From Methanosarcinaceae archaeon (GTDB taxonomy: Archaea > Halobacteriota > Methanosarcinia > Methanosarcinales > Methanosarcinaceae), in the NCBI GenBank assembly GCA_030594665.1, contig JAUVET010000023.1, positions 1-11,080 of the forward strand: DNA of 11,080 nt. Direction: 5' to 3'. How positions within the stretch are numbered: the stretch's first letter is position 1; each line of letters starts with the position of its first letter. Made by a program: the position numbers and the translations under genes. The notes beneath the pieces are model-generated. The model was given only the letters and a program-made list of their open reading frames with translations, did not search any database and was not told where the DNA came from. Below are positions 1-6,381 of this stretch, one piece after another.

Positions 1-46
1 CAAAAATATTCACCGCAGAGGACGCGGAGAACGCAGAGGGTCGTTG
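1..46 (+). repeat. Dispersed CRCAGAG-type repeat, copy 1
   Basis: These 46 bases match 8173-8218 at 43 positions, differing only at offsets 21, 26 and 30. The core is a 9-nt periodic pattern of GCAGAG blocks separated by three variable bases. Similar ACCGCAGAG/CACAGAG-rich repeats are scattered through many bacterial and archaeal genomes. Homology reaches the first base of the window, so the copy may extend further left. The T-rich loop and complementary right arm seen in copy 2 are not recognisable here. It lies downstream of the giant surface-protein gene. Function is unknown. Confidence 0.8.
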
Positions 47-91
47 CGCGGAGTCTGGTGATTTGAACTGTGTATAGAGTTGCTTATATCC

Positions 92-96
92 AAAAA
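92..96 (-). terminator. Candidate oligo-T terminator of surface-protein gene
   Basis: On the minus strand a run of five T residues lies about 65 bases past the stop codon of the giant gene. No GC-rich hairpin precedes it, which is compatible with archaeal U-tract-dependent termination. This is weak evidence because the run is short. Confidence 0.25.
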
Positions 97-139
97 CATT
101 CGCAACAAGCTAATATAATTCCTTAACCGAACACCAATG

Positions 140-165
140 AACGTTAGCTAAACTAAACGTTAGCT
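140..165. repeat. 10-bp direct repeat overlapping a stop codon
   Basis: AACGTTAGCT occurs at 140-149 and again at 156-165, starting 16 bp apart. The second copy covers the TAA stop of the minus-strand giant gene (160-162) and its last codon. Each copy contains the palindrome AACGTT. It may be a small duplication or a binding site; no function can be assigned. Confidence 0.5.
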
Positions 166-3100
166 TATTGTGATCTTACCTTTTGGATTCACCAGTATCA
201 TTGCACTATCTATCACAGTATTATTTGCATTATATGCGACAGCGTTTATGTACGCTCTGCCTGCAGTAGCACTTCTGAAATTAACCGTGTCAGAACCACT
301 GATGGTTATGTTAGCGGGATTTTGATAGTTATTGAAGTAACCGAGATTGGTGTCTAATATGACATAAGCAACGGCAGGATTGTTGTCATCGTAGGTTACT
401 GTCAACGTGATCGTAGAGGTATCCCCGATAAGTATCACTGGCGGGTTTACATTCATCTGTACGTTGCCAAGTGCAAGATAGTCCACATCAGCACCACTGC
501 CGCCAATACTCGAACCGCCCCCATAACTTATATTTATGGTGATGCTCGTCCCGTTCACATCCGTATAGGTGACAGTTGAGGTGGGCAGTATGAGCGGTAC
601 AAAACCTGCACCTTGAACAGTTAACTGATACCAAACTCCCCATTTTTCACCAGGGTTAAGGTTTGGCAGTGTCCAGAGGAGTATACCCTCATTACCAACG
701 ATTGTGGTATTGGGTTCTGCGTTGCCCGTGTTTGGAGATGTTGGGGTTACGAAACTCACGGCATCACCTGTAGTTGAATTACTGCTGTTTGGTACATAGG
801 TTGCAGTTGCCACTGATAGACCGGTGATATAGTTATGCGGCAGGTGTATGCGCAACACCGGACCTTCGGCTGTGAAATTGGTGATACTGGCAGCGATGCC
901 ACGGAAAATGTCCTCAAGCACGCTGGCATTTGGTGCAAAATAGTATTCCCCACCTGTGATATTTGCAATCTTTGATAAAACAGGATCGATTTCGGATTCA
1001 CTGTTACCTAATCCAATAGTGTAGATTACAGTGTTATTGTTCCTGGCACGCTGCGCTTCAAGTAGCAAGGAATGATAGCCTGCATTGTCAAGTCCGTCTG
1101 TCATAAGCACCATGGTAGAGCTGCCTGTTACTCCTGCCAGTTCATTGTTTGCCATATATATCCCCTCGTCTATGGCAGTGAGCCCGTCAGCCGTAATGGT
1201 ATCAATGGAATTGTTAAGATGGATAAGAGAATCATTGTTAAGAGTGGATTTGACTGTGGCACGCCATTCGGTCCAGCTAACCGGGGTGTGGGCAATCGAA
1301 ATATTGTGACGCTGGTATGCTATATCGAAACATTCGTAGGACCGGGAAGAACTTGTTTCAGCTTCATCAGGAACATCCCATCCATTTCCATCCCACTGCT
1401 GGATATTGATGTCGTTGTTGCCATCAGAAGTCATCAGGAATATCTTATCAGAGTGAGGATCGGGGCTTAAGTGTACCCATCGGGTGTAACCGGATCCGCC
1501 AAGGTTCGATGCAGATCTTTCAGGACCCCATGAACCGTTCCAGATACGGTACTTTGGAGTGGGTGTGCTGTCACCCCATACCACCATCCCGTTGCCACTT
1601 GACTGGTCGAATGTAACATCCATGATCCGTTTATTGTACTCATAAGTGTTCTCTTCGATCTTGAGGACTGAAGACCAGGCCGTTCCATTCCATGCACTCA
1701 CGCGGACGTCCTTGCCGCTGTTTAACACACTCATGAGAATATTATTAGAATTCGGGTCAGACGCAAGTTTGATCCAGTAGGGACTGGACGTGTCCATATA
1801 AATAGTGACTGGCGTACTCCATGATGCACCATCCCATATGGCATATCGAACCGTATTGTCTGACTGGGCCCATACAACCATGCCATTGCCGGTCCCCTGC
1901 TCATAAACCGCATCGAAGCACTGGTAGGTGTATGTCCTGCCAGAGGTTGTGAGCACTTCAGCATTGCACCATGCCGAGCCATTCCATATCTGTGTCCTGA
2001 GGTCGTAGTCAGTATTCAAAAATGCCAGCAGTAACTCATCCGAATCCGGTTTTGCGATAAGCCGTACCCACTGGATATATTTGTTCCCGGCGTCAGTGGC
2101 ATTCACTGCACCTTCTGCGTTCCACGCCGAACCATCCCATACCCGATATCGCGGGACACTGTTATCAATTGCAGAATTTCTGTATACGACCACCGCATCA
2201 CCCGAATTGTCCTCATAGGCAATATCAAACCCCCTGCGTCTGTCGTAAGCATCCCTGGAGAATTCCTGTACCGCACTCCATGTCGAGCCATCCCATAGCT
2301 GGATATTAATATCCCTGTAACTATCCAGAGTTCCCATTATCACCTCATCCCTGGTTGGACATGATTCCATCACGATCCATCGAATACTTCCATCTACAAA
2401 GTTCGCAGAACTCTCATCCGACCAATGTGTACCACCCCATAACCGATGTCGAGGGACGCCCCCTCCACCAGTGCTATCATAATAACCACATATTGCAGTG
2501 TGAATGGATGAACTGGAAACATTGATCGTGAACTCCGTACCATTTTCAGTTCCCAGAACTTTGCTGGCCGTTATATGATAATTCGTGCCTGCGAATAATG
2601 ATGAACTTACCACCTCAGGTTTTGAACTTCCTGTTGAGGAATCAAGAAGTGTTGCGCCTTCATAGAGATACAGGTCAATATCCGATGCATCGTCCCATGA
2701 CAGGTTAAAATCATAGATCCCATCTGTGTCAACCGTAAAATATCCACACCATGTGCTATCATTACGCAGGTAACTTGTCTGGACATTAGTATTAACAACA
2801 TTATCATTACTGTAGAGTACAAGACCGGCCTTATCTCCTTTTGTTTCATCAAAGCTTGAGAGAAAAGCACGGGAAGCCGTCTTAACAGCGCTTTTTTTGT
2901 CAATGTATATGGCGACTGTGAAATTTGCAGTGGCTGTATTACCCTTACCTGTGATGTTCACAGTCCAGTTTCCAGTTTCTATGGTTTCAGTATCAGAGTC
3001 AGGATAGCTGTCTGAAAGTGGAGCGATCCACACATATTCTGATGTGTTGCCAGGGTAATGGCCCGTGGCATTTCCATTGAACCCATAGATCCGGCCAGAA

Positions 3101-6042
3101 GGACTTGTTAGCTGTAAATCCAGGTCTGAGCCAGGGTCACTCCAGCTAACTTCTGCCTTAAGGTCGTTTACCGTATTGTTCACATGGAAGTTATAACTGA
3201 ACACATCCTGTGTCAGGCTGGTTGTGAAACTGCAGGTGTAAGCAGTGGCTGTCAGGGATTGTTCGGCAGGATAGTTTTGCAGTAGACTATCATTTCGGTA
3301 GATATTTACATTTCGAACACTGTTTGTCCACCCACCAAGTCCAAGCAGGTCATGATAATCATAGAAGGACACAATATTTGAACCGTCTACAACATAGTCC
3401 GTGATGATGTATTCATAATCCATCCACTGGCCATCCGGTCCAAGCGGCGGTGGTGTGTTTATAAATTCTTCACCATTGACCTTAAGAAGCGCTTCCCCAA
3501 GGGTCTCACCATTATAGCTGAACGTTGTATCAAAATCATATCCTTCAAAACTGAGCCTGTACACCGGCACTAGCTGGACACTACCGTTTGTTGCGGCATA
3601 GGGAGTAAATCCGTCAACACCATATTGTCTCTCTGTGACATCGTAGTCAGTTATGTCCTGGGCAATAGCATTGTATACGGTCTGCAGTTCAGAACTGGTC
3701 GGTGCATTGTAGTATACACCACCCGCCTCGGATGCAATTCGCTGGAGCAGGGGTTCATCCAGTTGATTACCCAGACCAATGGTATAGATCGTTATACCGT
3801 TCGCTTTTGCAACATCCACGGCATTCTGGGGATCAGAGCCTGCATTCCAGATACCATCGGTCAGTACGATCATGATCCCCCTGGCATCAGCACGTCCACT
3901 TAAAAGCAGGGTGTTTGCATCTGCCATACCGTCTCCCATTGCAGTACCGCCATTTGCATAGATCACATCGATCGCGTGTTCAATAAGCATTTTATTATCC
4001 CGGGAATTTAGCCGGGTTAAACCTATATCTGTCCTGCTGGAACTTTCAAATGATACCACTCCAACCTGTGCATTTGAGACCAGATTATCCATAAACACCT
4101 TTGCCGCAGTTTTTGCATCGGTTATAGGCTGTTGGGGATACGGATCATCAAATGCCATGCTTCCTGACCGGTCAAGCACAAGTACTACATCCAGTGGTGT
4201 GCCTGCATAGTAGTCCGGATCCATGCTTCCTGACCGGTCAAGCACAAGCATGGCACTTGCAGCGGGTCTGGTAATCGGGAGTTCACCTTCAACAGAGATA
4301 ATGGTTGTGACATTAACGACATCCCCGGAATCCAGAGTCGCGGGTTCAGCTGTGATTTCAATGCTGAGGAAAGGCTGGTCTTTTATTTCCACAATGGTGG
4401 ATGCATTTATCGAACCGTTTGTGGCGGTGATCGTGGCATTCCCTGGGAATGATCTGCTTGTAAAGACTGCAGTAATTCTGCCATCCGGATCCGTACTTGT
4501 GTTTATCAGGTTCGTTGTGTTTATGCCTGTAACAGTGAGGTTTCCAAGACTTGTGTTGGTATTGTTCAGTGTCACGCTGATATTCGGGAGTGCATGCCCC
4601 CATTTATCCAGTGCGATCAGTGCGAGGGTAGAGTTATGATTACCGCTTATGTCCCGGGTAAGTACTGCGGTGGGGTTTGAATAAAATATGAAACTTGCGA
4701 GGTCACCACTTATAAAAGATAAATTTATGGTGTTAGTCAGGTTGGTATATCCTGTTTCGTCCTTATAGGTAGCTGTAATTGTGATAGTTTCTCTATACAA
4801 TGTCGGTCCGGCCAGTGTGGTAGCTGTGCCATTTTCATTCAGTGGTATGAGTGTCGAACCCGAGGCAGTGGCAAACAGCATCATATCTACAATAGGGGAG
4901 GATGTCGGGAGCAATGGATTCAGGAATTTGTCAACTACCTGGGCTGAGAGGTGGTAAGCATCAGCATTGTTAGCATATACCTGATCGGGTTTATGGGTTA
5001 AATGCACGTCATCGGCAGTGTCTCTAAGCCCGTTAATTATAATTGTTGTGTTGATGGAGGTATTCATAACCGTTATATTAATAGTATTGTCTCCTGCGCG
5101 CTTATCTGTTCTGAAAAGAGTTTGTGCGAGACCGTCCGGACCGGTGGTACTGCTTAAAGGTGTGATCTGCAGGGAGTTGTATTCGATGGGACTATTATAT
5201 TTTGTATCAGGTGGTGGTGTGGCATTGAAAAGAATAGTCATGTTATTGACGGGATTTTCATACATGTCATAGACACTCACAGTTATTGTCGAGGTCGTGT
5301 TCACAGTGTATGCATCATCATATAGTGTTGATATGGCATGGGGAGCTGCTGGTGTAAATGTGATGTTGGTGTTATTTGTTATGGCTCCCGTATTTGCTGT
5401 GATGGTAATGTTCCCTGCGACTGTGGAATTGATGCTTAAAAGCACACTTGAAAAATTGGTCACGGAATCAGTGATGCTCACATCTGTCTGGTTAATCGCA
5501 AGTTCTGTCAGTGTATAAGGTGCTCTTGTGATGTTTATCTCATGTACTGTTTCTCCAGGAACATTTGCTATCAATATGTTAATTGTCATGTCCGCTGTGT
5601 AGTTCACATTGTGATACTGGTCGTAGGATGTCAGGTTCACCTCTGTGGTGTTGCCTGCTACAAGCGGATCCTGGCTGATATCGATCGCAATTGAGGTGGG
5701 TGCATCCGGGATAAAACTCACGTTCGTGGTGTTGTATGCGTTTCCCACGCTCGCATTTAGAGTGGCATTGCCAGAAGTGGTAGAATTTATCCATACAACC
5801 GCTATTCCAGACACATTGGTGTATGCTGATAAGGCATTGAGATATCCAAATGTGGTGGTGAAATTGACCAGTGTATTATTTTGGGGGATGGAATTATTCA
5901 AGACCCGCGCAGTTATGTTCACACTTTCCCCGACTGTGCACTGCATGGACTCTGCTGTAATTTCCACGTTCAAAGCCACAGACAGTTCAATAAGCGCTAT
6001 AATGGCGACTAATACTAACAGGATTTTGGCAACGCTGCCCAT
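160..6042 (-). CDS. Giant secreted multidomain surface protein (Big_1-like Ig repeats, nested vWA domains, beta-propeller)
   Basis: This 1960-residue protein begins with a Sec-type signal peptide: K6, a hydrophobic core at about 7-20, and probable cleavage after SVA (21-23). About five Ig-like segments of the bacterial Big_1 (invasin-like) type follow at about 25-560. A first DRSGSM motif lies at 602-607. A complete vWA domain spans about 617-800, with MIDAS residues D624, S626, S628, T700 and D729. Next come a jelly-roll-like sandwich (about 808-925), a P-domain-like sandwich (about 940-1047, with TSPSG and GNWTV), a vWA fragment (1048-1092), a PPC-like domain (about 1095-1177), a WDGxxW repeat region (about 1180-1583), a second vWA C-terminal part (1585-1722, T1622, D1649), a DUF11-like sandwich, and a final Ig-like domain (about 1835-1955). 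N-glycosylation sequons are dense: ten occur between residues 43 and about 108. There is no C-terminal membrane helix or sorting tail, so attachment to the cell is unclear. The start is ATG with AAGGTG ahead of it. The role is probably adhesion or envelope interaction, by inference. Domain borders are approximate. Confidence 0.9.
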   Translation of the reverse strand: MGSVAKILLVLVAIIALIELSVALNVEITAESMQCTVGESVNITARVLNNSIPQNNTLVNFTTTFGYLNALSAYTNVSGIAVVWINSTTSGNATLNASVGNAYNTTNVSFIPDAPTSIAIDISQDPLVAGNTTEVNLTSYDQYHNVNYTADMTINILIANVPGETVHEINITRAPYTLTELAINQTDVSITDSVTNFSSVLLSINSTVAGNITITANTGAITNNTNITFTPAAPHAISTLYDDAYTVNTTSTITVSVYDMYENPVNNMTILFNATPPPDTKYNSPIEYNSLQITPLSSTTGPDGLAQTLFRTDKRAGDNTINITVMNTSINTTIIINGLRDTADDVHLTHKPDQVYANNADAYHLSAQVVDKFLNPLLPTSSPIVDMMLFATASGSTLIPLNENGTATTLAGPTLYRETITITATYKDETGYTNLTNTINLSFISGDLASFIFYSNPTAVLTRDISGNHNSTLALIALDKWGHALPNISVTLNNTNTSLGNLTVTGINTTNLINTSTDPDGRITAVFTSRSFPGNATITATNGSINASTIVEIKDQPFLSIEITAEPATLDSGDVVNVTTIISVEGELPITRPAASAMLVLDRSGSMDPDYYAGTPLDVVLVLDRSGSMAFDDPYPQQPITDAKTAAKVFMDNLVSNAQVGVVSFESSSRTDIGLTRLNSRDNKMLIEHAIDVIYANGGTAMGDGMADANTLLLSGRADARGIMIVLTDGIWNAGSDPQNAVDVAKANGITIYTIGLGNQLDEPLLQRIASEAGGVYYNAPTSSELQTVYNAIAQDITDYDVTERQYGVDGFTPYAATNGSVQLVPVYRLSFEGYDFDTTFSYNGETLGEALLKVNGEEFINTPPPLGPDGQWMDYEYIITDYVVDGSNIVSFYDYHDLLGLGGWTNSVRNVNIYRNDSLLQNYPAEQSLTATAYTCSFTTSLTQDVFSYNFHVNNTVNDLKAEVSWSDPGSDLDLQLTSPSGRIYGFNGNATGHYPGNTSEYVWIAPLSDSYPDSDTETIETGNWTVNITGKGNTATANFTVAIYIDKKSAVKTASRAFLSSFDETKGDKAGLVLYSNDNVVNTNVQTSYLRNDSTWCGYFTVDTDGIYDFNLSWDDASDIDLYLYEGATLLDSSTGSSKPEVVSSSLFAGTNYHITASKVLGTENGTEFTINVSSSSIHTAICGYYDSTGGGGVPRHRLWGGTHWSDESSANFVDGSIRWIVMESCPTRDEVIMGTLDSYRDINIQLWDGSTWSAVQEFSRDAYDRRRGFDIAYEDNSGDAVVVYRNSAIDNSVPRYRVWDGSAWNAEGAVNATDAGNKYIQWVRLIAKPDSDELLLAFLNTDYDLRTQIWNGSAWCNAEVLTTSGRTYTYQCFDAVYEQGTGNGMVVWAQSDNTVRYAIWDGASWSTPVTIYMDTSSPYWIKLASDPNSNNILMSVLNSGKDVRVSAWNGTAWSSVLKIEENTYEYNKRIMDVTFDQSSGNGMVVWGDSTPTPKYRIWNGSWGPERSASNLGGSGYTRWVHLSPDPHSDKIFLMTSDGNNDINIQQWDGNGWDVPDEAETSSSRSYECFDIAYQRHNISIAHTPVSWTEWRATVKSTLNNDSLIHLNNSIDTITADGLTAIDEGIYMANNELAGVTGSSTMVLMTDGLDNAGYHSLLLEAQRARNNNTVIYTIGLGNSESEIDPVLSKIANITGGEYYFAPNASVLEDIFRGIAASITNFTAEGPVLRIHLPHNYITGLSVATATYVPNSSNSTTGDAVSFVTPTSPNTGNAEPNTTIVGNEGILLWTLPNLNPGEKWGVWYQLTVQGAGFVPLILPTSTVTYTDVNGTSITINISYGGGSSIGGSGADVDYLALGNVQMNVNPPVILIGDTSTITLTVTYDDNNPAVAYVILDTNLGYFNNYQNPANITISGSDTVNFRSATAGRAYINAVAYNANNTVIDSAMILVNPKGKITIS
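1291..2505 (-). repeat. Four ~100-residue WDGxxW repeats, predicted eight-unit beta-propeller
   Basis: Residues about 1180-1584 contain four long units beginning at P1197, P1297, V1398 and P1496, so the spacing is 98-101 residues. Each opens with a pattern like PRYRVWDGSAW. Near its middle is a second W[D/N]GxxW preceded by a D[I/L/V]R- or DINIQ-like strand. This gives eight half-units of about 50 residues. The last half-unit stops at FDIAYQ, and the matching missing strand appears ahead of the first unit as AICGYYDSTGGGG. That arrangement is typical of propellers closed by a strand from the other end. The fold is inferred; the repeats are plain in the sequence. Confidence 0.7.
4155..4248 (-). 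repeat. Perfect 28-bp direct repeat encoding two MIDAS motifs
   Basis: Bases 4155-4182 and 4221-4248 are identical and offset by 66 bp, exactly 22 codons, so the frame is kept. Each encodes LVLDRSGSM (residues 599-607 and 621-629) with identical codon choice, while the flanking codons differ completely. Identity at synonymous positions suggests a recent duplication or gene conversion rather than independent conservation of the motif. Confidence 0.9.
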
Positions 6043-6047
6043 AACAA

Positions 6048-6053
6048 CACCTT
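6048..6053 (-). promoter_or_regulatory. Ribosome binding site of surface-protein gene
   Basis: The minus strand reads AAGGTG five bases before the ATG at 6042. It pairs with the archaeal 16S 3' end (CACCUCCU-type) and supports this start. Confidence 0.75.
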
Positions 6054-6181
6054 ACAATGTAACATATATGTACAGGCATATAAAGAAGATGTACACATAC
6101 ATCAGGATATCCAGTCCGGATGATCTCCATCACCTTTTATAATCCCATCCTACACATCACTGAACTGATAAGGATGCATAT

Positions 6182-6223
6182 TTACACATGCTTCGAGATT
6201 ATTTGATACAAGCGCATGTGTAA
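6182..6223. promoter_or_regulatory. 10-bp perfect inverted repeat, possible operator
   Basis: TTACACATGC at 6182-6191 is exactly complementary to GCATGTGTAA at 6214-6223, with 22 bases between. The dyad lies in the middle of the divergent intergenic region. It could bind a dimeric regulator or form a hairpin in a leader transcript. The function is an inference. Confidence 0.45.
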
Positions 6224-6273
6224 TCCTTTGTGCCTCATTCGCACTCCATGCAGTTATATATACAACCATAAAC

Positions 6274-6296
6274 ATTATAGGCACCATACCTATAAT
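6274..6296. promoter_or_regulatory. 8-bp perfect inverted repeat upstream of S2P gene
   Basis: ATTATAGG (6274-6281) pairs exactly with CCTATAAT (6289-6296) across a 7-base spacer. It lies directly ahead of the TATA-like box at 6305-6314, a position suited to an operator controlling the S2P gene. If transcription instead starts from the box at 6254-6262, it would form a leader hairpin. Confidence 0.45.
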
Positions 6297-6370
6297 AGCA
6301 GTGATTTTATATTAAACTTATACTTATATTGAATTTCATCACTGAGTTACTTGACCCACATTATCAACAC

Positions 6371-6374
6371 GGAG
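6371..6374 (+). promoter_or_regulatory. Ribosome binding site fixing the TTG start
   Basis: GGAG lies seven bases before TTG at 6382. It decides this non-ATG start, since no nearby ATG gives the full first membrane segment. Confidence 0.65.
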
Positions 6375-6381
6375 AATTCAT

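Larger units (their letters stand above)
877..4254 (-). other. Split outer vWA domain with two large insertions
   Basis: These bases encode residues 597-1722. Three non-adjacent stretches together look like one vWA fold of about 200 residues. The first is strand 1 plus the MIDAS loop (597-616, D602/S604/S606). The second is helix 1 and strands 2-3 (1048-1092, with KSAVKTASRAF and GDKAGLVLYSN). The third is the remainder (1585-1722, with DGLTAIDEG, VLMTDGLDN, VIYTIGLGN and the closing helix). Insertion 1 (617-1047) holds a complete second vWA plus two beta-sandwich domains. Insertion 2 (1093-1584) holds a PPC-like domain and the propeller. The nested reading is an inference from sequence order. 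The alternative is a degenerate second vWA lacking motif 1 plus a stray duplicated motif. Confidence 0.6.
6043..6381. promoter_or_regulatory. Shared divergent intergenic promoter region
   Basis: This 339-bp non-coding stretch separates the divergently transcribed surface-protein and S2P genes, so both promoters should lie here. For the minus strand, TATA-like candidates are CTTTATATG (6077-6085) and ATTATAAAAG (about 6133-6142). The second leaves a more ordinary leader. For the plus strand, candidates are TTATATATA (6254-6262), TTTTATATTA (6305-6314) and CTTATATT (6323-6330). Two perfect inverted repeats sit between the two sets and are listed separately. No ORF with coding character or RNA gene was recognised. 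Promoter choice cannot be settled by eye. Confidence 0.6.

Noticed and set aside
1048..2901. Frameshift or assembly error explaining the missing MIDAS motif of the second vWA
   Set aside because: The frame is open without interruption through the whole region, and all inserted domains look intact. Domain insertion explains the pattern better.
5645..6142. 165-codon plus-strand ORF opposite the signal-peptide and Ig region
   Set aside because: It lies antisense inside the 1960-residue gene, has no family features, and arises from the biased Asn/Thr-rich codons of the real gene.
6043..6381. Small RNA or tRNA in the divergent intergenic region
   Set aside because: No cloverleaf, no paired C/D boxes and no riboswitch-like conserved core were found. 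Only the two simple dyads are supported.
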